Notes: generated by a model from the letters alone, not told the origin. A DNA stretch of 7,355 nucleotides from Thermoleophilia bacterium (GCA_025964465.1 JAOPYS010000438.1:1-7355), one strand, 5' to 3'; positions 1-6,293 are shown, numbered from the stretch's first letter. Numbers and translations are program-made.

Positions 1-2
1 CG

Positions 3-980
3 CTCGTGCGCTCGGCGCTGGGCACGAGCGTCGACTTCTCCCGCCTCCTCGCCATGGTGCTCGTCGGCATCGCCACGTTCATCGCCACGGCGAGCATCGC
101 GACCTACTGGCTGCGCCGGCGCGCCATCCCGGAGGAGGACCGTGAGGCGGGCGCGGTCGACGGGCTCGAGGATCGGCGCATCGCTGCCGTGGCGGGCGCC
201 GGCCTGGGCCTGGCGTGGGTGCTCATGTTCATCTCGGTCCTCATCCTGCTGCCCGTCGACTCGCCGATCTCACGCTCGGCGGCCAACTCGCACACGGGCG
301 GCGTGCTGATCGGGCAGCAGCGCGTGCTCCAGTGGCTGACGGAGGGCTTCCCGCACTACACGCAGACGCTCCCGAAGGGCGAGTCGGGGGTCGTGGTGGG
401 CGAGCGCCAGTCGCTGCCGATGCACGGCGACGACGAGCCACGCGCGCGTGACGGGGATGCCGACCTCCTGCTGGCGGCGGTCAACGACCTGCGCCGCGCG
501 CACCGGGTCACGACGCTCGCCTTCAACCCGGACGTCGCCGGCGTCGCGCGGCGGCACGCCCTGTCGCTCGCGGCGGAGCACACGCTCTCGTACCGAACGC
601 CGGGTGGGGCCAAGCTCGACGACCGCGTGCAGGCGGCGCTCGGGGAGTCTTCGGCCTCGTTCTCCGACGAGGTCGGGATCGAGGTCGTGTGGGCCCACAA
701 TCCCGCGAATGCGGGCAATGGCCTCACGGGTGATTCGGGGGCCGCGCGCCTGCTCGTCGACGATCGCTGGAGCGAGGTCGGCATCGGCACGGCGGACGCC
801 GGGTGGTTCAACGGCCGCATCTACGTCGTCGTGCTCGTCGGCCCGGCGCCGGAGGCGACCGACGACGGTTCGAGCGGCGGGGCCGGCGACACGGGGGCGC
901 TGGACGACGGGTCGACCGACCTGCAGACGCCCGCGGACGGCGACACCGGGGCTGCGGCAGCCGCCGGCGAGCTCACCTGA
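3..980 (+). CDS. CvpA-like membrane protein with C-terminal CAP/SCP-like domain (5' partial)
   Basis: Residues are numbered from the GTG at 6, but the frame is open to the left edge (Leu codon at 3), so the true start is probably upstream. Visible are two membrane helices (about 14-35 and 60-84) joined by a charged loop. The second is followed by a Pro-Val-Asp-Ser-Pro-Ile-Ser segment, like the end of CvpA-family membrane domains; the family's first helices would lie outside the window. After a linker, residues 152-280 resemble a CAP/SCP domain: an N160-DLRRAHR opening helix, a hydrophobic helix, LSYRTPGG (194-201), and the closing VGIG (258-261) and IYVVVLVG (272-279) strands. The tail (281-324) is rich in Asp, Gly, Thr and Ala and probably disordered. 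By analogy with MarP-type proteins (CvpA-like membrane part plus outer enzymatic domain), I infer a cell-envelope role with the CAP domain outside. Both CAP histidines look replaced (Y196, A247), so catalysis is doubtful. The domain calls rest on pattern only. Confidence 0.72.
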   Translation, partial: LVRSALGTSVDFSRLLAMVLVGIATFIATASIATYWLRRRAIPEEDREAGAVDGLEDRRIAAVAGAGLGLAWVLMFISVLILLPVDSPISRSAANSHTGGVLIGQQRVLQWLTEGFPHYTQTLPKGESGVVVGERQSLPMHGDDEPRARDGDADLLLAAVNDLRRAHRVTTLAFNPDVAGVARRHALSLAAEHTLSYRTPGGAKLDDRVQAALGESSASFSDEVGIEVVWAHNPANAGNGLTGDSGAARLLVDDRWSEVGIGTADAGWFNGRIYVVVLVGPAPEATDDGSSGGAGDTGALDDGSTDLQTPADGDTGAAAAAGELT

Positions 981-1000
981 GACGCACGTGCCCGGAGGTG

Positions 1001-1039
1001 GCCGGACGAGCCGAGCTGCGAGGGCTCGACCCGTCCGGC
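1001..1039. terminator. Large inverted repeat, probable bidirectional terminator between convergent genes
   Basis: The outer arms GCCGGAC (1001-1007) and GTCCGGC (1033-1039) are perfectly complementary. Inside them GAGCC (1008-1012) pairs with GGCTC (1023-1027), leaving a 10-base loop and a 5-base bulge at 1028-1032. The structure lies in the 87-base gap between the stop at 978-980 of the rightward gene and the stop at 1068-1070 of the leftward gene, so it could end both transcripts. Neither side has a T run, so it would be a U-less hairpin of the kind proposed for actinobacteria. The structure is seen directly; termination is inferred. Confidence 0.5.
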
Positions 1040-1067
1040 GCGATGTTCCAGGCGACGGGGTCCGGGT

Positions 1068-1487
1068 CTAGAACATGCCGCCGAGGCCGAGGCTCCCGAA
1101 GAACCCGGCACCCGAGTTGAGCAGCGAGGAGCCCAGCATCGAGGTGGCGTACGGGTTGTATGCCTGCTGCGCGCCGTAGCCGTAGGGCGACACCACGCCG
1201 CCGTACGGCGAGACCATGCCGCCGTATGGCGAGGCGACGCCATATGGAGACGCGGCCTGCGCCATGGCGTACGGGTTCTTGAGCCGCTCCTCGAGCCGGA
1301 CCTTCTCGAGCCGCTCGTTCCAGAGCGCGCGCTCGTAACCGAGCTGCAGGCTGGAGACCTGCTTCTGCGTCTGGAGCCGGCTGTTGAAGTAGGTCGACGC
1401 GCTGACGGCGCCCTGACCTGCGAACCGGTTCATGCCGAGGCCGCCATAGGCTCCGGTCTGCGGGTACACGCGGATACGAATTGACAT
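1068..1487 (-). CDS. SPYG-repeat low-complexity protein, function unknown
   Basis: A 139-residue protein that I cannot assign to a named family. The start at 1487 is well supported: AGGAGG lies 10 bases upstream, whereas upstream in-frame ATGs (such as 1661) have no comparable site. The N-terminus (1-31) begins MSIRIRVYPQ and is rich in Gly and Ala. Residues 32-72 form a charged, probably amphipathic or coiled-coil helix (Gln/Lys/Arg/Glu/Leu rich). Residues 71-114 hold Tyr-Pro motifs: four SPYG copies at 80, 86, 93 and 100, flanked by NPYA at 71 and 111. The end (117-139) is Gly/Ser/Leu/Phe rich. There is no signal peptide and no clear membrane helix, so it is likely cytoplasmic or self-assembling; that is inference. 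It lies 195 bases downstream of the methyltransferase on the same strand and probably has its own promoter. Codon bias and the SD argue for a real gene. Confidence 0.8.
   Translation of the reverse strand: MSIRIRVYPQTGAYGGLGMNRFAGQGAVSASTYFNSRLQTQKQVSSLQLGYERALWNERLEKVRLEERLKNPYAMAQAASPYGVASPYGGMVSPYGGVVSPYGYGAQQAYNPYATSMLGSSLLNSGAGFFGSLGLGGMF
1179..1250 (-). repeat. In-frame degenerate tandem repeat encoding SPYG units
   Basis: This stretch encodes residues 80-103 of the SPYG protein. The clearest DNA copies are two adjacent 21-base units, 1198-1218 and 1219-1239, that differ at a few positions, flanked by shorter diverged copies on both sides. The units encode Ser-Pro-Tyr-Gly plus two or three small hydrophobic residues. 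Because 21 and 18 bases are both multiples of three, copy-number change would keep the reading frame. Confidence 0.75.
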
Positions 1488-1494
1488 GGTGCTT

Positions 1495-1509
1495 GACCTC
1501 CTGGAGGTC
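1495..1509 (-). promoter_or_regulatory. Ribosome binding site inside a perfect palindrome
   Basis: Read on the minus strand this is GACCTCC-A-GGAGGTC, a perfect 7-base inverted repeat around one central base, ending 7 bases before the ATG at 1487. The right half contains AGGAGG, a near-ideal SD; the left half is an anti-SD (CCTCC). In mRNA it can fold as a 6-bp stem with a CAG loop, hiding most of the SD. It could therefore dampen or switch translation, or serve as a protein-binding site in DNA. The sequence symmetry is direct; the regulatory role is inferred. Confidence 0.6.
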
Positions 1510-1635
1510 GGGCGAGTGCGAATCGCGTCGACGTCCGTCTGTTGCCTGGTGGTTCTCGCGCCTCGGGCCGGACCAACGGCACGAAGCAGGGACACCCGCC
1601 TGTCGGGAACGGCGCCGCCCGAGGTCGACATCCGC

Positions 1636-1655
1636 GGGCCCTGTTGGCAGGGTCC
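1636..1655 (-). terminator. Hairpin downstream of the methyltransferase gene, possible terminator
   Basis: Positions 1636-1643 pair with 1648-1655 (8 bp including one G-T pair) around a 4-base loop (1644-1647). It begins 28 bases beyond the methyltransferase stop (1683-1685) in the direction of transcription. No U tract follows, so termination efficiency is uncertain. The rest of the gap 1488-1682 shows no convincing -10/-35 pair or further gene. Confidence 0.35.
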
Positions 1656-1682
1656 GGCCACGGCCCCGGCCGCATCCGGATG

Positions 1683-2549
1683 TCAGTCGTCCGCGGCCCG
1701 GCGTGCCACCCAGACCGAATCGTCGTCGTCCGGCTCGAGGGGGCGCGCGTCGAACCAGCCGTACGCACCGTCGACCCCGAGGCCGGCACCCTCGAGCGAC
1801 GCGCGCCACCGCGCCGCCGGCACGAGGCCCAGCTCGAGGCGCGCCTCCTGCTCGTGCGCGGCCTCGGGCAACGGGTCGGGCAGCGCCTCGGGGTCGACGC
1901 GGCGCGGGCGACGCCGCGCGCGCCAGCGCGCCCGCACGTCGACGTCGAGCCCGAGCCCACCGGCGCCGAGGTCCTCGCGAGCCGTGTACGTGGCGCGCTC
2001 GTCGAACCGCCAGCGTCCCGTGCTCGTCGCCGCGGCGCGGCGGTGGATCCACCGGCCGTCGGTCTCGTCCACCTGCGCGGCGTCCGGGTGGAACACGTCG
2101 AACGCCACCGCCCCGCCGGGACGCAGCACCCGCGCCGCGCCCCGCAACACCCGGTCGCGGTCGGCCGTGACGTGCAGCAGCCCGCGGAACGGCACGAGGA
2201 CGAGGTCGGCGCTCGTGGGCTCGACAAGGTCGTCCACGCGGCGCATGTCGCCCTCGACGATCCGGATCCGCTCGGCCACGCCGTACTCGTGCGCGCGCGA
2301 GCGGCACCGCTCCAGCTGCGCGGTCGACGCGTCGATCGCCGTCACGCGGTGCCCCGCCGCGGCCATCGGCACTGCGACCCGGCCCGACCCGGCGCCCAGC
2401 TCGACGACGTCCAGGCCGTCGCGACCCAGCTCGCCCGCGAGCGACGCGGCGAGGCCGAGGTAGAACGGCAGGTCCTCGGCCACCTCGGCGCACCACGCGT
2501 CGTACAGGTCACCGAGCGCCTCGTACGCCTCTCCGCCGATCCCCGTCAT
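1683..2549 (-). CDS. Class I SAM-dependent methyltransferase, substrate unknown
   Basis: A 288-residue protein from the ATG at 2549. A longer in-frame start at 2705 would run through the pheS promoter and into pheS, so it is rejected. The Rossmann fold is clear: motif I VVELGAGSGRVAVPMA (48-63) binds S-adenosylmethionine, the acidic residue after strand 2 is D73 in AIDAS, motif III is EGDMRRV (99-105), strand 4 is DLVLVPFRGLLHV (115-127), and VLRPGGAVAFDVF (141-153) is the post-motif helix-strand. The middle (about 165-245) is an inserted beta-rich substrate region. The C-terminus has YGWFD (263-267) and a closing VWVARR (279-284), as in many small-molecule methyltransferases of this type. 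It should be cytosolic. The target cannot be read from the sequence. No strong SD precedes the ATG (only a GC-rich GGGCGC), so the start is likely rather than certain. It is divergent from pheS with 73 bases between. Confidence 0.88.
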   Translation of the reverse strand: MTGIGGEAYEALGDLYDAWCAEVAEDLPFYLGLAASLAGELGRDGLDVVELGAGSGRVAVPMAAAGHRVTAIDASTAQLERCRSRAHEYGVAERIRIVEGDMRRVDDLVEPTSADLVLVPFRGLLHVTADRDRVLRGAARVLRPGGAVAFDVFHPDAAQVDETDGRWIHRRAAATSTGRWRFDERATYTAREDLGAGGLGLDVDVRARWRARRRPRRVDPEALPDPLPEAAHEQEARLELGLVPAARWRASLEGAGLGVDGAYGWFDARPLEPDDDDSVWVARRAADD

Positions 2550-2590
2550 GCGCCCGATGCTCGCACACGCGGGCCGGTGGGTCCCCGCGA

Positions 2591-2596
2591 TAGGCT
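2591..2596 (+). promoter_or_regulatory. Probable -10 box of the pheST operon
   Basis: TAGGCT fits the actinobacterial TANNNT -10 pattern and lies 26 bases before the pheS ATG, giving an expected transcript start near 2603 and a leader of about 20 bases that carries the AAAGGA ribosome site. No good -35 is seen at the usual distance, which is common in high-GC organisms. The leader is far too short for a T-box or attenuator. The 73-base gap must also hold the leftward methyltransferase promoter, for which I see no clear box. Confidence 0.5.
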
Positions 2597-2622
2597 CTGC
2601 GCCAGAAAGGAACGTGCCCGAC

Positions 2623-3726
2623 ATGCCCGACATCGAACAGCTCACCCGCGACGCTCGCAGCGACCTCGAGGCAGCCGCGACCGTCGCCGAGCTGGAGGCC
2701 GCCAAGGTCGCTCACCTCGGACGATCGGCCCCGCTCGTGCTGCTGCTGCGCGACATCCGCGAGCTGCCGCCCGAGGATCGCGGCCGGGTCGGCAAGGCCG
2801 GCAACGTCGCGCGCAAGGAGCTCGAGGCGCTCGCCGCGTCGCGCCACGACGCGCTCGCGGCCGTCGAGCTCGACGACCGGCTGCGCGCCGACGCGATCGA
2901 CGTCACCCTCCCCGCGCGGTCGATGCCCCGCGGCACCCTGCACCCGCTCACCCAGACCCGTCGCCTGCTCGAGGACATCTTCCTGGGGATGGGATACGAC
3001 GTCGTCGACGCGCCCGAGGTCGAGAGCGAGTGGTACGGGTTCACCGCGCTCAACACCCCCGTCGGCCACCCGGCACGCAACCCCTCCGACACCTTCTACG
3101 TCGCGGGCCACGACGCGGACGCGGGTGCCAACGACGACGCCCTCATCCTGCGCACCCAGACGTCGACCGCCCAGCTGCGCGCGATGCAGCTGCGCAAGCC
3201 GCCGCTCTACGTCGTCCACCCCGGCCGCGTGTACCGACGCGACGACATCGATGCCACGCACTCGGACATGTTCCACCAGATGGAGGCGCTCGCCATCGAC
3301 GAGGGCCTCACCCTGGCGCACCTCAAGGGCACGATCGAGTCGTTCCTGCACCGCCTCTTCGGTGAGGAGCTCGACGTGCGCCTGCGGACGCACTTCTTCC
3401 CGTTCACGGAGCCGAGCGTCGAGGCCGACGTGCAGTGCTTCAGCTGCCGCGGCACGGGCGACCCGTCCGCCGAGGATGCCGCGTCGGGTGCCTTCGACCG
3501 CTGCCGCGTCTGCCGCGGCGAGGGGTGGATCGAGATCATGGGCGCCGGCATGGTCGACCCCAACGTGCTGGGCGTGGTCGACGGCTACGACCCCGAGCGC
3601 TACTCGGGCTTCGCCTTCGGCATCGGCATCGACCGCGTCGCGATGCTGCGGCACGGGTTCCCCGACCTGCGCATGCTCTTCCAGAACGACCTGCGCTTCG
3701 TGCGGCAGTTCGCCGGCCGACCCTGA
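2623..3726 (+). CDS. pheS: Phenylalanyl-tRNA synthetase alpha subunit
   Basis: Catalytic subunit of the alpha2-beta2 class IIc synthetase that activates phenylalanine with ATP and charges tRNA-Phe in the cytosol; 367 residues, close to the usual 330-365. Residues 1-85 form the helical, coiled-coil tRNA-contacting arm. The core opens with HPLTQTRRLLEDIFLGMGY (107-125) and EVESEWYGFTALNTP (132-146), the motif 1 region. Motif 2 is VYRRDDIDATHSDMFHQMEA (203-222). Motif 3 is GFAFGIGIDRVAMLR (329-343), with the Ala of GFAFG (331) that shapes the Phe pocket in its wild-type state. Between motifs 2 and 3 are two CxxCxGxG elements (C272/C275 and C294/C297), a likely metal site, split by an 18-residue linker. 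The ATG at 2623 is chosen because AAAGGA precedes it and the N-terminus MPDIEQL starts the helical arm; the ATG at 2548 lies upstream of the -10 box. pheT follows after 25 bases. Confidence 0.97.
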   Translation: MPDIEQLTRDARSDLEAAATVAELEAAKVAHLGRSAPLVLLLRDIRELPPEDRGRVGKAGNVARKELEALAASRHDALAAVELDDRLRADAIDVTLPARSMPRGTLHPLTQTRRLLEDIFLGMGYDVVDAPEVESEWYGFTALNTPVGHPARNPSDTFYVAGHDADAGANDDALILRTQTSTAQLRAMQLRKPPLYVVHPGRVYRRDDIDATHSDMFHQMEALAIDEGLTLAHLKGTIESFLHRLFGEELDVRLRTHFFPFTEPSVEADVQCFSCRGTGDPSAEDAASGAFDRCRVCRGEGWIEIMGAGMVDPNVLGVVDGYDPERYSGFAFGIGIDRVAMLRHGFPDLRMLFQNDLRFVRQFAGRP

Positions 3727-3751
3727 CGACCCTTCCCCGCGAGGACCCATC

Positions 3752-6208
3752 ATGCGAGTTCCCTACTCCTGGCTGCGAGCGCTCGTGCCCGGCCTGCCCG
3801 ACGACCCGAGCGAGGTCGTCGACCGGCTGTCGGTCAGTGGCACCTACGTCGAGGCCGTGCACGAGGTCGGCGTCGCGGGCGCCGGCAATGGTGGGGGCGA
3901 GGCGTTCCGGGTCGGTCGCGTGCTCGAGTTCGGCCCGCACCCCGACGCCGACAAGCTGCGCCTCGTGCAGGTCGACGTCGGCGAGGGCCAGCCGCGCCAG
4001 ATCGTGTGCGGCGCCTCCAACTTCGCACAGGGTGACACCGTCGCGGTCGTGCTGCCCGGCGGGCGCATGCCCGACGGCATGGAGATCAAGGAGGCGAAGC
4101 TGCGCGGGGTCGCCAGCCGCGGGATGATGCTCTCCGAGCGCGAGCTCGGCCTCTCGACCGACCACGCCGGCATCATGATCCTGCCGGCGGAGTGGACCCC
4201 GGGCGCGCCCCTGCACGAGCACGTGCCGCTCGGCGACCACGTGCTCGAGCTCGAGGTCACTGGCAACCGGCCCGACTGCCTCGGCATGCTCGGCGTCGCC
4301 ACGGAGGTCGGAGCCGCGATGGGCCTCGACCTGTTCGACATGTCACCCACCGACGTGGAGGCGACCGCGGGCGGCGACGTGCGCGACCACGTCACCGTCT
4401 CGCTCGAGGCGCCCGACCTGTGCCCGCGGTACATGGCCCGCGCGTTCGTCGACGTCCGCGTCGGAACCAGCCCCCTGTGGCTGAAGGCGTGGCTCGCGCG
4501 CGCCGGCATGCGCTCGATCAACAACGTCGTGGACGTCACCAACTACGTGATGCTCCTCACCGGCCAGCCGCTGCACGCGTTCGACGCCGACCAGGTCGGC
4601 GGCTCGAGGATCGTCGTGCGGCGCGCCGAGCAGGGCGAGCCCGTCACCACGTTCGACGGCGCCGAGCGAACCCTGACGAGCGACATGCTCGTCATCGCCG
4701 ACGCCGAGCGCCCTGCGGTCATCGCAGGCGTCATGGGCGCCGCGGACGTCGAGGTCACGGCGGAGACCACGCGCCTCGTGCTCGAGGCGGCGTGCTTCGA
4801 CGGGCACTCGATCCAGGGGACCTCGCGCGCGCTCGGGCTGCGTTCCGAGAGCTCGAGCCGCTTCGAGAAGGGGCTCGACCCGTACTCGCCGGAGGTCGCG
4901 CTCGGTTTCGCCTCGCGCATGCTGGTCGAGCTCTGCGGCGCGGCGATGGTGCCGGGCACGATCGACGAGCAGGCGCCGGACGGCCTCGCGCCGCTGCCCA
5001 CCTTCACGGTGCCGGACGCGCTCGCCCCGCGCATCCTCGGCATCGACGTCCCGGAGGCGGGCGTGCGCGACACGCTCGAGCGCCTCGCCTTCACGGTCGA
5101 GCGAGGTGCCGACGGCTGGGACGTCACCGTGCCGCACACCCGCATGTTCGACGTCACCCGCCCGATCGACGTGGTGGAGGAGCTCGGCCGCTTCCGCCTC
5201 GCCGACATCCCCAGCGTGCTGCCCCCGATCGTCACGGGCGGCGCACTGCTGACCCGCATCCAGCGCCTGCGGCGCCTGCTCGAGGACACGGCCGCGGGGC
5301 TCGGCCTCACCGAGGTCGTCACGTACGGCCTCGTCGCGCCCGGCACCGGGGAGTCGCTCGGCAACCACGAGGAGACGCTCGTCCGCCTCGCCAACCCGAT
5401 GACCGTCGACCACGCCGAGCTGCGCACGGGGCTCTTCCCCGCGCACCTCGAGGTCGCGCGCCGCAACATCGCCGCCGGTGCACCCGACGTGGCGGTCTTC
5501 GAGGTCGGCCGCACCTACTACGCCGCCGAGCCGGGCACCACGGGTGACGACGGCCTGCCGCGCTTCTCCAACGAGCGCGACGTGCTCGGCGTGCTCGCCA
5601 CCGGCTCGCTCGGGAGCGGACGCTGGGACCTCGACGGCATCCCCGCCGACTTCCCCGCCATCGCCGGGCTCGTGCACTCGCTGCTGGCCGCGACCGGGGT
5701 TGAGGCGCAGCTGGAACCCATCCCCAACGCCCCCGACTGGGTGCACCCCGGCCAGGCCGCCACGGTGCGCGCCGTCGGTGGCGGCGTCCTGGGCTGGGTC
5801 GCCACCCTCCACCCGCGCTACGCGGCGGGGCTTGGCGTGGAGGCCGACGCCGTCGCCGCGCACCTCGACCTGCACGCCATCGACGCAGCACGCACGCTCG
5901 TGCCACGCTTCGCGCCCTTCAGCGAGTTCCCGCCGATCGTGGAGGACATCGCGCTCGTGCTGTCGGACGGGGTCGCCGGCGGCGAGGTCCTGCGTGCGGC
6001 GCGCGCGGCCGGCGGCGCCCTCCTGGAGTCGGTCGAGGTGTTCGACCGCTACGTGGGCGCGCCGATCCCGGACGGGCACCACTCGCTCGCCCTGCGGCTC
6101 GTCTTCCGGGCCGCCGACCGCACGCTCACCGATGCCGAGACGGCCGAGGTGCGCGGCGAGGTCGTCGAGCAGCTCGTGGGCGAGTTCGGCGCGGAGCTGC
6201 GCGGCTGA
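3752..6208 (+). CDS. pheT: Phenylalanyl-tRNA synthetase beta subunit
   Basis: Partner of PheS in the same enzyme; it binds tRNA and edits misacylated Tyr-tRNA-Phe. The protein is 818 residues, slightly above the E. coli 795. Domains in order: N-terminal MRVPYSWLRALVPG; an EMAP-type OB fold for tRNA binding (47-155, with HPDADKLRLVQVDVG at 63-77 and IVCGASN at 84-90); a B3/B4 editing domain (216-370, with RSINNVVDVTNYVM at 254-267, QPLHAFDAD at 272-280 and ESSSRFEKG at 366-374); a B5 DNA-binding-like domain (410-480); a catalytic-like core without active-site residues (490-700, with ELRTGLFP at 556-563); and a C-terminal FDX-ACB anticodon-binding fold (722-818). The start at 3752 has GAGGA six bases upstream. 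The open frame extends left into pheS, but that part is out-of-frame shadow. It is translated from the pheS transcript. No domain is missing or broken. Confidence 0.98.
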   Translation: MRVPYSWLRALVPGLPDDPSEVVDRLSVSGTYVEAVHEVGVAGAGNGGGEAFRVGRVLEFGPHPDADKLRLVQVDVGEGQPRQIVCGASNFAQGDTVAVVLPGGRMPDGMEIKEAKLRGVASRGMMLSERELGLSTDHAGIMILPAEWTPGAPLHEHVPLGDHVLELEVTGNRPDCLGMLGVATEVGAAMGLDLFDMSPTDVEATAGGDVRDHVTVSLEAPDLCPRYMARAFVDVRVGTSPLWLKAWLARAGMRSINNVVDVTNYVMLLTGQPLHAFDADQVGGSRIVVRRAEQGEPVTTFDGAERTLTSDMLVIADAERPAVIAGVMGAADVEVTAETTRLVLEAACFDGHSIQGTSRALGLRSESSSRFEKGLDPYSPEVALGFASRMLVELCGAAMVPGTIDEQAPDGLAPLPTFTVPDALAPRILGIDVPEAGVRDTLERLAFTVERGADGWDVTVPHTRMFDVTRPIDVVEELGRFRLADIPSVLPPIVTGGALLTRIQRLRRLLEDTAAGLGLTEVVTYGLVAPGTGESLGNHEETLVRLANPMTVDHAELRTGLFPAHLEVARRNIAAGAPDVAVFEVGRTYYAAEPGTTGDDGLPRFSNERDVLGVLATGSLGSGRWDLDGIPADFPAIAGLVHSLLAATGVEAQLEPIPNAPDWVHPGQAATVRAVGGGVLGWVATLHPRYAAGLGVEADAVAAHLDLHAIDAARTLVPRFAPFSEFPPIVEDIALVLSDGVAGGEVLRAARAAGGALLESVEVFDRYVGAPIPDGHHSLALRLVFRAADRTLTDAETAEVRGEVVEQLVGEFGAELRG

Positions 6209-6235
6209 CGACGTCGTCGACGCCCTCGATGACGT

Positions 6236-6257
6236 GGGCGGCCGGCATGGGCCGCTC
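6236..6257 (+). terminator. Hairpin after pheT, possible terminator
   Basis: Positions 6236-6243 pair with 6250-6257 (8 bp, one G-T pair) around a 6-base loop (6244-6249). It lies 27 bases after the pheT stop (6206-6208) and is followed by a less GC-rich stretch, though not a T run. A second perfect 12-base palindrome, GACGACGTCGTC (6207-6218), overlaps the stop codon. The placement before a new promoter favours a transcription end here. Confidence 0.42.
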
Positions 6258-6268
6258 GAAATCGATAG

Positions 6269-6288
6269 TTGTAAGGGTGCCCTGACGA
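6269..6288. promoter_or_regulatory. Imperfect palindrome over the iron permease promoter, candidate operator
   Basis: A 20-base imperfect inverted repeat with 7 of 10 pairs complementary and a core AGGG-TG-CCCT (6274-6283). Its left end includes TTGTAA (6269-6274), a possible -35 element (4 of 6 matches to TTGACA). It sits 6-25 bases upstream of the -10 box, where a repressor would block RNA polymerase. Iron uptake genes of actinobacteria are often under DtxR/IdeR control, but this site does not match the 19-base DtxR consensus well, so the regulator is unknown. Confidence 0.35.
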
Positions 6289-6293
6289 TGTGC

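Noticed and set aside
973..2496. 507-codon open frame on the minus strand spanning two genes
   Set aside because: Translation is Arg/Gly/Pro/Ala-rich noise, has no domain, and overlaps the methyltransferase and the SPYG gene in another frame. Long spurious frames are expected at this GC content.
2550..2622. T-box riboswitch or attenuator ahead of pheS
   Set aside because: The whole gap is only 73 bases and the predicted leader about 20, with no room for specifier or antiterminator stems.
2550..2705. N-terminal extension of the methyltransferase to the ATG at 2705
   Set aside because: It would run through the pheS promoter and first codons, has low-complexity Ser/Ala content, and adds nothing to the methyltransferase fold.
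1542..3365. 607-codon open frame on the plus strand across the methyltransferase, promoter gap and pheS
   Set aside because: Arg/Pro/His-rich composition and overlap with two well-supported genes; no ribosome site or motif.
3125..3751. Upstream extension of pheT into pheS
   Set aside because: The extension is Ser/Arg/Cys-rich shadow of pheS in another frame; the ATG at 3752 has a good SD and begins the conserved PheT N-terminus.
2509..3753. 414-codon minus-strand open frame antisense to pheS
   Set aside because: Mirror frame of a confirmed gene, composition of noise.
4343..6082. 579-codon minus-strand open frame antisense to pheT
   Set aside because: Mirror of pheT codon bias, no recognisable domain.
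6266..6290. Canonical DtxR/IdeR iron box
   Set aside because: The palindrome has the wrong half-site sequence and centre spacing compared with the 19-base consensus; kept only as an unassigned operator candidate.
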